The translations under genes were made by a program, and so were the position numbers. From Nautilus pompilius (lineage: Eukaryota; Mollusca; Cephalopoda; Nautilida; Nautilidae): 64,000 bases of DNA. The notes under the pieces are model-generated. The model was not told where the DNA came from and ran no database searches. It saw nothing but the letters and a program-made list of their open reading frames with translations. Of the stretch, positions 1 through 13,351 are shown piece after piece. The stretch is taken from assembly GCA_018389105.1 (NCBI GenBank), contig JACATO010001722.1, forward strand, positions 1 through 64,000, in the 5' to 3' direction. The stretch's first letter is position 1. Each line of letters opens with the position of its first letter.

Positions 1-1870
1 TACGATTAATCAAAATAAACGAGATAATTTTCTTGATTATGGTGAGATTCAGAACAGAATATCGGAGCTACTTTACACGAGTTTTTTCGCTCATTCTATT
101 AAAAGATCCTGAGTTGATGAACTACGCAAATGGTTTCTGTCGTTTTCAACACAGTAAACCTGGCTTGTCTTTCCAGTCTTCTCATGGGGGTTGGCTGCTG
201 GCGATGCTTTCTCTGACAGCTCACCAGCATCCGTTAGACACACCTGTAAAGTAACTCGTCTCTTTTCTCGTGGCTACTCGTGCACATTTTTCTAAAATTT
301 AATATTTAATAAATTAATTTAGATGGTTTATTGTATTGATTTTATTTTTATTAAAAGAGTTAAAAAATAAAAGTTAAATTAATTAAATTTCTTAATTTAC
401 TTTAGTTCTGTTTTCGGTGGAATTCAAGACGTCTGTAGAGGACCGAATGTTAAGATTTCATAGCTTACGACAGTGGAAATAAAACTAAGAAATAAAAAAG
501 GTTTTACTTTTATCATTTGTAATAATTCTTGGAGAAAAATGTCATGTAAATACTGAATATAAACTGTTCCTTAAAAAATGTTCACTGGTAGAAAATTTTT
601 TTTCAAAATTTCACTTACTGATGTCCATTATTTTAACTGATGATCTTCTGACACAGATCGCATTAATTAACATAATAAAGTGACGACGAATTGCGATAAT
701 TAAATATGAAAGTGTTTTTCGAAATCTATTCATACATCGCAGCCTTCAGTATTAATTAAAAAAATAGAATTAAATAGTTTTATATCATATGCAAAGAAAG
801 ACATATAAATATTAAAGATTTAGAATTTCTATTCTGAACATATACAGTTTGATAGCTGCCAATTACTTAAACAAAGGCATTTTCTTCGTTTGTTTCTCCC
901 AAGACCAAACAAAAATCTCTTCGATAGATTTCTGCTAAATAAATAGATCTTATTAACACGTATCCGTCCGTCAATTCTTTTCTGTTGATGATTCTGCGGC
1001 GACTTACGGACAGAGTTTTTGTCAGAAACACTTTTGTCCTATTGTAGTAATTCGTGAGCTCTCTACTGACAGTAGCCTGCCTAGAATTCTAAAAAGTATT
1101 TTTTTTACTCAATTTAACTAAATTACTCTCACTTTGCTCGTATTATCAAAATAAACATTTATGTCTGTGCTTTTTTAAGGAAAGTATTACTAATATATTC
1201 GGCCAACATTGAAATTTTATTTCCACCGCCAGGTTCCCTGTTTGATTCCTCGACATGCATTATCTCTTTACTTAGCTTTCATTGTACTGAAAAAATTCAG
1301 AATATCTCAGTATGAATAAATTTTAAGAGAGATTACATTTAATACCACAGCTAAAATAGACACAAGTTGGCAAATAAGTTTTCTTAATTAAGAAAATCAG
1401 ATCAGTTTGATACATGCACTAGAGCACTTGTCCAAGTAAGGTGTAGAGGCTCGCTGGTCATCTGAAGGATTTTCGCTTTCTTTAGAGAATGAACAAATCA
1501 AATTTTTACTTTCATAATTTAAAGTAAGCGTCTTTTAAAGCTGTATAGTATATATTAGCTATTTATTACCAAAAATCGCTCCTGACCATTATAAGTTTGT
1601 ATTGGAAATTCAATAATGTGTGTAATTGTTCTTCAGTCAACTCTTGCATTAATTTACATAAATGCTTTAAATAATTAGTTATTTGGATAATAAATTATTA
1701 TAGCGTTTCTGTATATCTATTCATTAATTAGGCATTACAAATAATTAATTTAGAAATAAAATGAAAGTGAATGAATCGAATATAAGAAATGTCATCTTAA
1801 AAGATGCACAGCCTGAAACTGTTAATAAAAACTAAATAGAAAACCTTTAGATTGCTTTTGTTTTTTTGTT
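1..1870. other. Upstream region of unit A, no gene seen
   Basis: No coding region is supported here. The first 260 bases are less AT-rich than the rest and recur at 22,067-22,330 (nearly identical) and, more diverged, at about 44,985-45,215. Unit B lacks this block. A short open frame in it is not kept between copies. The remainder recurs upstream of every complete unit and is best read as the ancestral 5' flank of the gene family. A promoter probably lies near its right end, but no core promoter motif can be named with confidence. Confidence 0.6.
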
Positions 1871-1871
1871 G

Positions 1872-1971
1872 GAAGAGTTCTCATCTATAGACATAAATAG
1901 TTGTATACTGTCGTGGTTCCTCAAACAACTGCAATCATTTTTAGTGTTTCTATCTTCGACAATATACACAG
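1872..1971 (+). other. Candidate non-coding first exon, unit A
   Basis: About 1.8 kb before the signal-peptide exon, a pyrimidine-rich block ends in ACACAG followed by a GTATGT splice donor (GT at 1,972). The same block and donor recur at the matching place in B (13,351), A' (24,031), C (35,326) and D (47,202). A conserved acceptor-like CAG at 3,786-3,788 precedes the coding exon. The pair could frame a 5' UTR intron. The left edge given is approximate. A decayed older signal-peptide exon is the alternative. Confidence 0.35.
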
Positions 1972-4275
1972 GTATGTTCTGCATATCAACAAATGAGCCC
2001 GACATTTTACATTTTAATTTTCTGAAAGAAAACTTTTCTAAAAGATTTATGAGGCAGTATATTTGAAATCAGATGAATAATTAATTAGCTTTTTATGTAT
2101 GTCCGACGGTAGCATAAATATAAAGTAAAATACTAATTTTCGAAATGTACCAGGACTTATATAGTATCATATCTATGCTTATTTTTAGTAATAATACAAG
2201 AGGAATGTCTATGTTGTTCAATAGAAATTCAATAAAATAAAATACCGATTTTTACGGCTCAATGACTGTCCACAAGCAGAGAAAATCATTATCATAAGGT
2301 AGATCAAGGTGAAGAAATTAAGATATTCCACATTACTATTGTGGCAAGAACTATTATGATTTTAAAATTGATAATATCATAAGCTTAATTTGATTATTTT
2401 TACCAAAAAAGCTACAGTAATATTTCGTATTATAGAACGTGAAAGATAAATGTATAATTGTAACAAGTTCATTAAATGAGAATTTATAATTATAATACAA
2501 AGGAAATGCAGTTTCTGTAGTTGCCTGTGAAGCAGTTCAAAGTCCTGGAATAATAAACAGAATAATTTAAATTAAATTTTTAAAAAGAATTTCCGAAATC
2601 AATAGTAGACATTCTGATGAATTATTATATTCTCCTGTTTTTTTCGTTTCTTTCTACTATTTTTTGCAAATGAGAAACATCCAAAAAGACGCTGTCGCAT
2701 TGAAAAAAAAACAACAATCATAGACAAATTAACATAAAACGTGTTTAAACAAGAAAGTAAATATATTACAATGCTAATGGCACTTGTATGATTTCGCTTG
2801 ACATACACGTCAAGATCATGAGATTTATCCCTTAAATTTCTGAAATTATAAAAAAAAAGGATGAACTTATTTATTGAAGAGAAAATGTCTACATAGAAAT
2901 TCTCTCAACAGCGACCTTTTGGATATTTACAGAATGGAATCAGATAGTTTTGTTTTTCACAAGGATCAATGTACAATTTAACAATGGAATTTTTACTTCA
3001 AATAATTTTTTAAATCATAATAAAAATGAGAAATAATTTTAATAACATAATTTATGTAAACGTCTACTTATGTCTGCTCTCATCTTTAAATGAGATGAAA
3101 TATGTACATGCATAACAAAAATTAGAAATTTTACAAAGATTAGGTGTGTTCTTGATGTCTGATTCTGAGTGAGACTTAAGGAGAAAAAATTCCTTTATTT
3201 TCACCAAACAAGAAAAATCGGAAAAAAAAAAACTGAGGTTAGTATTCCTTTCAAGCTGAAAACAATAAGCAATAATTAATTTTGAATAATCATTCATATT
3301 GCGACATCATGTCTTTATTTCGAACATTAAAAAAAGTATTTCTCTTTATAAGTTGTTAACCGGTTTTACAAATAATTGTAAACGTAATACGCACTAATAT
3401 TTGCCAGTAAAATGTTGCTCAACACTTTAATCAGTTATAAGTAATGTATTCATTCATTTTCACAGCAATGAAAAATGTTTTTTTATGTTTTAAATTAATT
3501 TACTTAATTTTTAAAATATAAATAATTATGATGATTAAATACATTATTTTTCAAATTTATGCATACATTATCTATTATTAATATTTAAACTTGAATTAAC
3601 TAACAGCAAAATGAAGAGAATTAATTTCCGTATATTCTTTAAAATAATTATGATACTTAAGTATGTTATTTTTCAAATTATGCATAGATTACTATTATTA
3701 ATAATTAAACTTTATTTAAATGTTGGCAAAATAAATATGTTGTGCATCTTCACATATATAAATACTGAAAATTAAAATATCCCTACAGATGATCCATCTC
3801 TTTTTTCTCTCTCTCTTCACAAGCTAAATAGAATACATTTTCGTTGTATTATTATTTGGAAGACAAACTTATTTAGAAAGTAAAAGCAAAATTGTGCACG
3901 ATGCATAAAATGTTCTAATTTGTTTAATCGTTTTTTTCCTTCTTCCAAAGGCAATCGATGCATGTTCTCCACCACCAGGTATGTTTTTAGCCATTTATAT
4001 TCCAATTATTAAAAAGATAATCTTTTAAATCTACTGATGAATTGCTGCCCAGTTATCAAGAATTTTGATTTAAGTTCACCTCTAAGTCCACTTATACAGG
4101 AATTAGAAGAGATACTGACTCCTCTTTAAAAGTAAAAGTCCTTACATTTGTCCATTATTGTCACCATCCTTTATTACTCATACCAGCCATATGGTGTTAC
4201 ATCCATGTTCAGATAAATTTCACAATGAATAACATGCTACGTTTAACGACGTGAATTTCTGTGGTTGACAGATAA

Positions 4276-6005
4276 CACTGGTCAACAAAATTAAATGTAT
4301 TATACTAATTATGAATGCAAACCAAACTTTTTTAGACTAATTTTTCATGCTGATTTCAAAATTTCACTCCATTTGTATGCAGCACGTATCAGTTTTTCAG
4401 TAGATACACGCAAATATTTACATATTTGTATATATGAAATCATTAACGTAATAAGGACATATTATTTTTAGAAAGTAAATGGGTTTATTCAGTTAAAAAT
4501 CATCACTAAATTCTACAAAGAGTGAATACACAAAAAATGGGTCAGACAAAAGAGACAAAGTTAGAACAACAGAGTTATAAACTTTGTGATTTGGATTTCC
4601 TGCGGTGTTCCTGATCTGGTTGATCACGGTAAAGTGTCCATCAGTAGTCAGCCAGCATACTGTCATTCCAGAAGCCTTGGTACCGTTTCTCCATAGCACT
4701 AATGTCCTGGGGAAATCTTTCACCATGTTCATCCGACACTGCTCCAAGGTCATCTGCGAAGAAATCAAGATGGGAGTCCAAGAAGTGAACTTTCAGTGAC
4801 ATGCGACAACCTATTGCTGAGTAACATTTCAGATGATTCTTGATGCCATCCTTGTAGTCCATTGCCTTCTTGTTGCCCAAGAAATTCTCACAGATCCCAT
4901 TGAAAGCATTCCAGGCAGGCAGTTCCAGTTCATCCAGTGTTGTCTTTAAGTTGACATCTTTGAGTACTTCTCTAATTTGGGGTCCGACAAAGATAACCTT
5001 TCAACTTCGCCTGTGTGATTTTTGGAAACTTTTCTACAATATACTCAAACCCTCTGGCATTTCTTTTCCCTAGTGTCTTTACAAACTGTTTCAACAGTCC
5101 AAGCTTTATGTGCAAAGGAGGCAATAGGACATTACATGGATCTACAAGAGGTGTATTCTTGACGCTAGACAGTCCTGGCTGGTATGATATTCTTGTCTTC
5201 CAGTTTGATTTCGAATAATGTCTGTCAGTTGCCCGACTATACCAATGACACAAGAAACAACAGTATTTTGTGAAACCTGACTGAATTCCCATTAACATTC
5301 CAATGACTTTTAAATCTCCACATACTTTCCATGAGTATCTTTCATAGGCAATGGCATGAAGTAAAAGTTCCATATTCTCATATGATTCATGAAGATTAAC
5401 GGAGTGTGCAATAGGAATGGAGGGCTTCAAATTACCATTATTGAAAAGTACAGCTTTAAAAAAACATCTATAGCTTATAAATCTTCTTGATCTCTAGGTT
5501 ATTGTACGTTTTTGAGCTTTCAAAATAAATTGTCCACAGACATAACAAAACACATCAGGAGGATTTCTACACTGTCTTGACATTGCTAACACTGTAAAAC
5601 AAGTAAGGAGATAGATACAAACGGTTATACTTATATTGAATTTGAGATGATTAAATATTTCATCAGACCAATTATGACTGGACAATTTGAGATGTTGAAA
5701 TACCTATTTCATCAGACAAAACTTGATTGGTTAATTTAAGATGATGAAATATTGCATCTGAACTATGCAGCAATGAATAATGTAGTTTATTTTAAAGGCA
5801 TGTTTCCATGATGTAAATGAAATACATGTATACACGTCATTAATTGGAATTTCTATATAATGCATGAGCTAAAACCAAAAAAACTTTCTCATCTTGAAAA
5901 CTGTACGTGATGTCAAAAAACTAATTGTATATTTGAAATCAGCATTAAAAACTACACTAAGTACACCTTGACATATGCTTGATGGAAAATACTTGTTGAC
6001 CAGTG
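4276..6005 (-). mobile_element. CACTA-like DNA transposon remnant in intron 1 of unit A
   Basis: The ends are inverted copies of CACTGGTCAACAA (13 bp exact), flanked by a TAA duplication (4,273-4,275 and 6,006-6,008). Units B, C and D have no insertion at the matching place. TIRs starting CACTG with a 3-bp target duplication fit the CACTA/EnSpm (CMC) group; that assignment is an inference. The minus strand holds remnants of the element's protein. At 1.73 kb it is an internally deleted copy. Since A' carries the same insertion, it landed before the 22-kb duplication. Confidence 0.75.
4641..5430 (-). pseudogene. Transposon protein remnant (unit A copy)
   Basis: The minus-strand frames correspond to the 263-residue open frame at 26,701-27,492 in A'. 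They show M-K-P-S-I-P-I-A-H-S-V, a C-C-F-L-C-H-W motif, L-P-P-L-H-I-K-L-G-L and a C-terminal D-E-H-G-E-R-F. Here the frame shifts once near the middle, at about 5,003, where A' has two more bases. A separate N-terminal piece with a C-x2-C zinc-finger-like motif (F-C-Y-V-C-G) lies at 5,494-5,585. The family is one I recall as a widespread unnamed protein in arthropod genomes, apparently transposon-borne. No function is assigned beyond that. Confidence 0.6.
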
Positions 6006-8557
6006 TAATTGGCAGTTGTTAATATTTCTCATTTAGATTAGTAGTAATATACAGACGAAGATAACTGATATTTCCCATGTCCTATCTATTCTTGTGCTTT
6101 ACAGAAATTCAGAAATCGTAGACCTATAACAGCTGTAATAATTATAAAGTTAAAGCAGCATTTGATACGTTAGAAAGAGAAAGATAAATCGGTATTTTCA
6201 GCAAATTATTTAAACGATGTATAAGAAAAACAATTATAAACCAGGTGAAATTATATCAGAACCAGCATATGCAGTTCAAAATGCAGCAACAAGAAGCAGA
6301 ATATTTACAAATTATTCGTACAAAAGAATTTCCGGAATGAACAGCGGACATTCTGATGATCCATTTTTAGTTTATAGTATTTTGTAATTTGATATTACTA
6401 ATGTGAAACATCCAAATAGATATTAATGTAGCTAAAATAACAATTATGGACAAATTGACAGCCAAATTTTATAAAGCAAGAAACGAGGTATATTTCATGT
6501 TTAGGATAACGTGGATGGTTAGAAAAGAAAAATTAGTTTAGTTTTTGAAAAGAAAATGTCTGTAGTCAATCTTCCTTAACAGCGAAACTTCTGCGGATTA
6601 TTTGAGAATGCAATCAATGTCTCTGTTTTCCAACATGAAACACACTACAGCGGAGATCTTCTTTAAAATGCCATTTTTTAAAAGAAAAAGCATAATATAA
6701 CAAAAATCTGAAGAAATGAAAATTCGAAATGACGGAAATTCTTGAATATGCCAGTTATGGAAAATGGAAAGGTAGTGTATCCTTTATCCATTTTTTTATT
6801 TCTGAAACAGAATATAGGTGCCACACACGGAACGGGGATGGAAGGGACTGTAGGTTTGTTATTTTTGATTTTGAAGCAGGCAAAGACAATTGTCCGATTT
6901 GTGCTACTGGATATTACACTGCTAACAAAACCAGCTGTAAGTGTATTTGCTATATTCTATTTCATTATTTGATAAATTCTTGTACTGTAGATTTTGGTAA
7001 TATTTGTAGAATATCCGTTTACCCTGATGATCAGCTAGTAGCTGACGTAGACTTTTATTTAAAAATGTAAATCTCGTAAGCATCTAGGCGTGGAATTTAT
7101 TAGCTTCTGGTCAGATAGCGCAAATTTTTAGCAAAGTATTTACGTATTCTTTCAATTGTTGTTGCACGATTTCTCTTGTTTGTTTGGTCCGATCAAGTCT
7201 ATGGACATAACCTTATATGTGCATAGTAGGTTCTCCATCATGTTATTTAGGATTTCCTGGATACAGTTATGTATCCCTCTTAATTTTTCCAAATGATTAC
7301 AGAATTTAGATATTTGATATTTAGGTTCTTCTTTTGGAAAAGTGTGGAAATTATAGATGAATTATTTTTGACAAATAAATTAAGAGAAGTTAAACAAAAC
7401 ATGAATATTCATCCGACTTAATTTAGTGGTCAATGATTAAATCCATGAGTTATATTGTAAATTTAACAACTGATTAAATAAATCATTTCTTTGATGATTA
7501 CTGATAATTTTTAAATGTCCATAACATGGTTGAACTGGTAGAACAGTCATCCATAAGCCGTCGAATTATTCCTGTGCGAGCAACATTTTCTGTAACCTGG
7601 CGAACCTAATCCATCTTTTCGGATTTGGACTCAGAAAATTATACTACTCTGGAAAAAATATCTCGGCTACCGGCTTAGACTTTCTAAAATAATGAATGAT
7701 TACCTTTTTATAGCAGAGGATGGGAAGCATATGAAAGACATATTTGTTTAAAGTGTTTGCTTATAACAGCAATTCACAGGTAATTTACAGTCAATCTTTT
7801 GTACAAGATTATATAATAACACTAAAACAAAAATCTAGAATTCTGAGTTTTATAATATCAGAGAGTATCATTACTTTCGATGTGAAATTAGAAATAATAC
7901 TCAATTCAACTGTATTTTCGATGTCAATTATAATTAAAATATCATTAAGATTATATAGATTAAACAAGTAGTACATTACTTTTCAAAATTAAACTAATTT
8001 TATTATTTGAATACGCCGTAAAATTATCTTTTGATTCATTACGTCATTAATGGATACTATTTAAATTCTATAATACAGCAAGTACAGTGTAAAGTAGAAA
8101 CCTTTCAGTACCATGAGCGTAGAAAGGGCTCTGTTATCAATAATTAATTTTAATTTTCAAAATATTGTGCGTCATATCTTTTTATATTCCTCTTTATCCT
8201 AGTGTTTTTATACGAATATCTGGATATGAAATTCCATAAATGACGTCCTTTTCATTCCTTCAAATGTTGTTTTTTTTTTTCCTGAAGCCGTAATTTATGT
8301 ACAGCTGTCTCTGGTTCCAGGGATCTTTTGTTATGGGGGTCGATTTTATTCTGCTGCACACTATCCTCTGTCAGAATATTTTAACTGGACGTCTCCTCTT
8401 TATCATATGGTTTTCGTCCGAGTTAGCAGTTAAGTGCTATTTAAATGGCTTTGGATTCTCCCCTTTTTCGCTCTTTGAATGCTTCTGTTGATACGGATTT
8501 TATCTCCTTCATGCGGAATGAAGTAATTTTTATATACTAGTAACTTGACATGCGCAG

Positions 8558-8831
8558 TTAAAGTGGAACACAACAGGTGCTTCCGTCTTCTGCAGAATAG
8601 ACTCCATATTTTCTATGACTGGAACAGCATGTACATTTTACCGGTTCTTCTTCAGCAGATTCACGTACAGCTTTTTATCGATTTTATTATTCAAGACATT
8701 CGACGAAGCATCTACTAGGTACGTCCTCCTCCAAAATCTAAGAACACCTTTTTTCATCTTTGATCTGTACAAATCGTTTTCTGCCTTCAGGGATATTCTC
8801 TTCCTTGCTGAGTGGTTTATGTCTGCAAAAT
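8558..8831 (-). pseudogene. Decayed coding-like tract of unknown origin, intron 2 of unit A
   Basis: Read on the minus strand, this GC-richer patch looks like worn coding sequence. It has stretches such as H-K-P-L-S-K-E-E-N-I-P-E-G-R and a cysteine-rich end reading K-C-T-C-C-S-S-H-R-K-Y-G-V-Y, then S-T-C-C-V-P-L and a stop. Several breaks interrupt it. It recurs at 30,623-30,893 and 41,458-41,728 and is missing from units B and D. I do not recognise the family. A chance pattern in a GC-richer intron segment is possible. Confidence 0.3.
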
Positions 8832-10210
8832 AGATATTTGTACTTCTGTTCTATTAAGGATCTTTGATTTTGCCAATGTTACGAAAAAGTTCATTTCCTT
8901 TTTATGCTGCATCATTTTTACGATGCTTTGATGTTTACTCCCTAACTTTCTTCCGTAATATCGATATTGTGATCATTCTTCCTTTCCTCATCTCCTGTTT
9001 AATGAACTTGCCTGTGCCACATTAGGAATTTATGACAAAAATCACCGTCAGTAAATGAGGCAATATTACTTTGTGGAACATCTACTACAGTAATGGTTGA
9101 TCCGACTGTCTCTTATTATTACTTTTTTCCCTTTTACATATGTGAATACCATTTTGGAAAAAAGGTTTACTTCAGCTGTAAACTATTAACTAATACCAAC
9201 AGTAAATATTAAATACAAAACACTATTTGGGATCCGTCACCTCCGTTTCAGAATCAACTTCTTAAAAAAATATAATTGTCATGTTTTGGTTTTGTTATGG
9301 AGAAAGAGTTAAATCATTCGATACGACTTTACTGCAATATTTAGCAGAAGAATCAAGTTGTTATGTCTGGATGGAATGTTTATATTACATTTGTGAAATA
9401 CAGAAATCTGCTTGTTTATTTGCCACAAATGATTTTCATAAGGTAAATATAAAGTGAAATCTTTCAGAAGATCTAGCAAATTGAACAATTTGGTATTCTT
9501 GTTTCTGGAAAATATTCTAGTATTTACATCATCTTCTTGCGTTTAGTTTTAATGAAAACCGGTTGTTCTTTGGTCATCAAATCAATCTATTTAAATACCA
9601 TTTTCCACATACTTTTCACTACACAACTATTTTCTGATTTGTCGATAACAAATGTTTCATTTATTTCTTTCAGTTCGGAAAATAATAATAATTTGCTTTC
9701 TTCTATACTTATACGAATCCAAACGATCTGAAACATACCTAGATTTGAACATTTGGAAAAATGTTAAGATACAGTAAAAGATTATTTATGTCAAAGGAAC
9801 CAGCTTTTTTTTGAATTACAGATTTCTGTAAACTGCATCATGTTCTTGTATTATATTTTTTTAATCTTTTCATTTTACTGTCTGTGATTCACCTACATTT
9901 TATCGCATAGATGAAATATGTTTATGTTTGATTTGTGAATTTACATTGCTTATATAATAAAATCCTAATGCAATGTATATCATTTTGTCTTGCTTTCAGA
10001 TTGTAAAAGAGGATGTTTAGCTGCGATAAAAAAAGATATGAAAATAAAGTCAGCTCCAAAGGACGGTTGCAGAGAGTATATGGATGGGAAACTATGCACT
10101 TGTTCTTCAAATTATTGTAATAGTCGTCCTATCATTTATTGAGAAATGAGATGGGTCACCCATTTTTTTACAATATCCCTGAAAATATTGTACGCAATCG
10201 TATAAAAAGA

Positions 10211-10216
10211 AATAAA
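10211..10216 (+). terminator. Poly(A) signal, unit A
   Basis: An AATAAA hexamer lies about 70 bases after the stop codon of exon 3. It is conserved in position in B, A', C and D. Confidence 0.6.
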
Positions 10217-13200
10217 CTTTGAATTTATTGATGAAATATTTGTACTATGTGAAAAGAAATATGAAAAGGAAGATCAGTATCAATAAGAGGAACAACGTTT
10301 ACTGTTATTATGAATATATATACGTTTGATATCTATACTTTACTTTCTGCTGATATCATACATTTATTTTAAAATAAATCATCGACAAACGGGAATTATA
10401 CAAATAAAGGAAAGAGAATAAGCATAACTAGAAATGTGTCATTTTGCATGTATTTGAGAAATTTTATAAAAACCTAGACATAGACCCAATTTCTTTCGTT
10501 TTGGAATCTGTAATAGAACTGTTTTATTTTATGCATTTTGATAGTTTACCAATGATGAAAATAAATCACATCAGTTTCTTCTTGGACTAGATATTTCAAA
10601 CTTCCTAAATCGTCGGTACATTACTTATATTTCTCCAGTACCTAGTAACCATACTATTATGCATGTATATTAATTTCGAAAATTTTTGGAAATCTGCAAA
10701 TATATTTCTCTCATTCAGTGTTCGTTTGTGGTCAAAATGATCAAGAAACCTGTTAAGAGGTTTCAGCCAGTTATCCGGTCATTAACTGTAAGGGGAAGGC
10801 GCATGAAGATGAGCATCGTGTTGGGAATCTGAACCACATTGCGTTTTGGAGCATACGATCGAGAACTGTCCAGAGAGTGATGAGTTGTGTCTTCACTACC
10901 TCGTAAACTCAGATATAACTGGACAATTTTTATATCAATCAATTGAATAACGAAAGAATATATAAAAATTATCACATATATTTATTTATTAATTACTTTT
11001 AAAATTGTCGTACTAATATCGAAGGGATCCTTGACCGCCAAAATCTCCTTTCGTCTATTGCCGTCCTGCCCACGTTGATCTTAAATATTAGGGGACCATT
11101 AATTCGGAAATGATGCCAAAAAAAACAAAATTATTGTCATATAAAGTGGAAAGTTTATTAATGATTGCCCCTTGTTTTGTTTTATTGTCAAAACAGCATT
11201 GATGAATTGTAGTGAGATGATCCGGAACAACAATAATTAATAGACCAACAATAAAATATTAAAATAATTTAGACCTTTTTAAAGTTTGTATGAAAGATTA
11301 TAACTTTGTGAAAATTTCGTATTGAAGATATTATTACGACAGCTTTCGATTTTGATAAATTAGTTCATTGAATGGCCTTCAGTACCCTTATCCTAAGCAA
11401 GAGAAAATGCATTACGCTATTATGAGCAACCTACCAAATGTGGAGTTTTCATTCGCAAAACACCAATCAATATTCATCATAATCTATTATTTAATTAATA
11501 AAATATAATTTAGATGTTCAAATACATTTTCAAATTTAAAGTGGAATATTCTTAATGAATATTCAATAATTGATTAATTTTGGAAAACTAAGTTCTCGGC
11601 TAATGAATAATACAACAATAAGCAAGTATAATAAAATCGTTAACAAAAAATGAAATTTGAAATTCATTACTAAATGATTTGTCTGAAAATATCAGTCATT
11701 AGTAGCCAGCAAAATAATCTTTCATCTTATAGTAATCGTTCTTTATCCGATTCATAAAACGATCGTGTGCTCTGCCTTCAATATCATCTTTGGACAACTC
11801 GGAACGGTAGTTCTTTTAACAAATGTTCTCTTTAGATTAAAATCGCAATATGTTGGATATTTTTTATTTGATCCAGTCAGTTCAGCCAGAAAGCCTATGC
11901 CTTACCATTTTCTGATAAATGAGTTTTAAAGTCTACATGTTTCTGTCAGCCAACTTTACAAATACTTAATCAGATTTCATTGTAGAATACTTTCCCAACG
12001 AATTAGTTGTAGTCTTGTTCTTGATCAACTGGAGCACAATGTGGACCATCAAGACATTAGCGATTTATGTAATTCATTTTCAAAAAAATTAAAGCAGTTT
12101 GTTTATCATATGGAAGAGGAGAAATGTAAATGTTAAGGATTACAAATTTCACTTCAGAACTAACACAGCTTCAAAACTGCCAATTAGTTCATTAATCAAT
12201 AAGCATTTTGTTTGTTTCTGTTTTTTCCAAGATAACACAAAATTCTCTTTTAAAATTTCTGCTCAGACTCTGTTATGAACAAGGTTGGCCCTTTCACACA
12301 ACAGATTCTTTTTTCAAATGAAGAACGATTTCTCAAGGTAGATATCATTGTATTTAGATTTTATTAGTGCTTATCTGAATACCGATTTCTTTCCTTTTGA
12401 TGTATGTGCAACGGATAACTGACAGTGATAATTGCATCTGTCAGAAACTCTTTTGTTCTTTTATGTAATATTGATAACCTCTCTTTTGACAGTTGCCAGC
12501 CTGCTAAAATAAAATTTAACTATTAAAAACATTAACTAAATTACTTTCATTTTCGAATATTATCCGAATAAACAATATAAATGTGGATTATATTCACTTA
12601 GGTATTACTGATATATTTGATGAACATTGAGATTTGTCTTCCAACGTTAAGTTACCTGTCTGTTTACTTATCATTTACTATCTCTTTATTTAGTTCTCAT
12701 TGTACTAAAGAAAAGTCCGAGCATCTGATGAAGAAGAATGAATATTACCATTGAATTATATAGGACACTTAAAAATAGTCACAAGTAGGCAAATAAGAGC
12801 TTTCTTACTAAGAAAATCAATTTAGTAACATTCATGTACTACTGCACTTGTGTAAGTATCGGTCGATAGGTTCCTTGATCATAAACAATTTTCTCTTCCT
12901 TTAGAAACTGAACAAAAACAAAATTTGCCTTCTTACATTAAAGTAATCGCCCTTTGATAATCCTTTTAAAGCTGTATATTAACTATTTCCTTAAAAATTC
13001 ATTGCTGACAATTATAATTTTGTAATAGAAATTTAAGGAAACATCTGCAATGATGTGAACAAATGTTCTTCAGTTACTTCTTCTATTAATCTACATTATT
13101 ATATAATAATGAGTTATTTTAATAATTAAATAGTAATGCGTTTCTGAATATGTATTCATTAATTAGTGATTATAAATAATTACTTTAAAAGTAAAATGAT

Positions 13201-13250
13201 GGAAAATAGGATATAGCAGATGTCACCTTAATAGATGCACAGCGTGAAAC
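10217..13250. other. 3' flank of unit A and 5' flank of unit B
   Basis: No gene is supported. A GC-richer block at about 10,735-10,905 recurs after every unit (20,690, 32,805, 43,560, 54,765, 58,590) and marks the unit's 3' flank. From about 12,090 the sequence matches the 5' flank of the other units, but the first 800 bases or so of that flank (present in A, A' and D) are absent, so unit B begins with a deletion. The remainder is AT-rich and unremarkable. Confidence 0.6.
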
Positions 13251-13261
13251 TGTCAAAAATA

Positions 13262-13351
13262 AGTACAAAACGCTTGGATTCTTTTTGTTTTGTTAGTAGA
13301 GCTCTCATACTGCAATTTTTTATTGTTTCTTTTCTCCGACATTTAACACAG
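13262..13351 (+). other. Candidate non-coding first exon, unit B
   Basis: A shorter paralogue of the 1,872-1,971 block, ending ACACAG before a GTATGT donor at 13,352. The matching acceptor is the CAG ending at 15,067. Its left edge is approximate. Confidence 0.35.

Larger units (their letters stand above)
3901..10142 (+). pseudogene. Secreted cysteine-rich Ly6-like gene, unit A (exon 1 frame interrupted)
   Basis: Three coding exons are visible: 3,901-3,978, 6,811-6,936 and 10,000-10,142. Exon 2 encodes E-Y-R-C followed by three more cysteines, and its C-P-I-C matches the C-x2-C of the other units. Exon 3 encodes C-K-R-G-C, K-D-G-C and ends C-T-C-S-S-N-Y-C-N-S-R-P-I-I-Y. Exons 2 and 3 are open and join in phase 1. 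The signal-peptide exon does not read through, although its near-identical copy in A' does. A poly(A) signal lies at 10,211. The mature start has only three prolines, against seven in B, C and D. Intron 1 holds a CACTA-like transposon. This may be a pseudogene or a consensus error in a homopolymer. Confidence 0.6.

Noticed and set aside
33-254. 73-codon open frame at the left edge
   Set aside because: The frame is not kept in A' or in the diverged copy in D, and there is no recognisable domain.
1866-2066. 66-codon open frame over the candidate non-coding exon (also at 23,926)
   Set aside because: It reads through a conserved splice donor and is not kept in B or D; it is open only because A and A' are near-identical.
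4493-4768. 91-codon minus-strand frame at the end of the CACTA-like element (also 26,553-26,828)
   Set aside because: It is the shifted frame of the transposon protein's C-terminus.
9288-9451. Cysteine-containing open frame in intron 2 of A (also A' and C) ending at a possible GTAAAT donor
   Set aside because: The three copies belong to one recently homogenised tract, and the older paralogue in B is not open, so there is no independent support.
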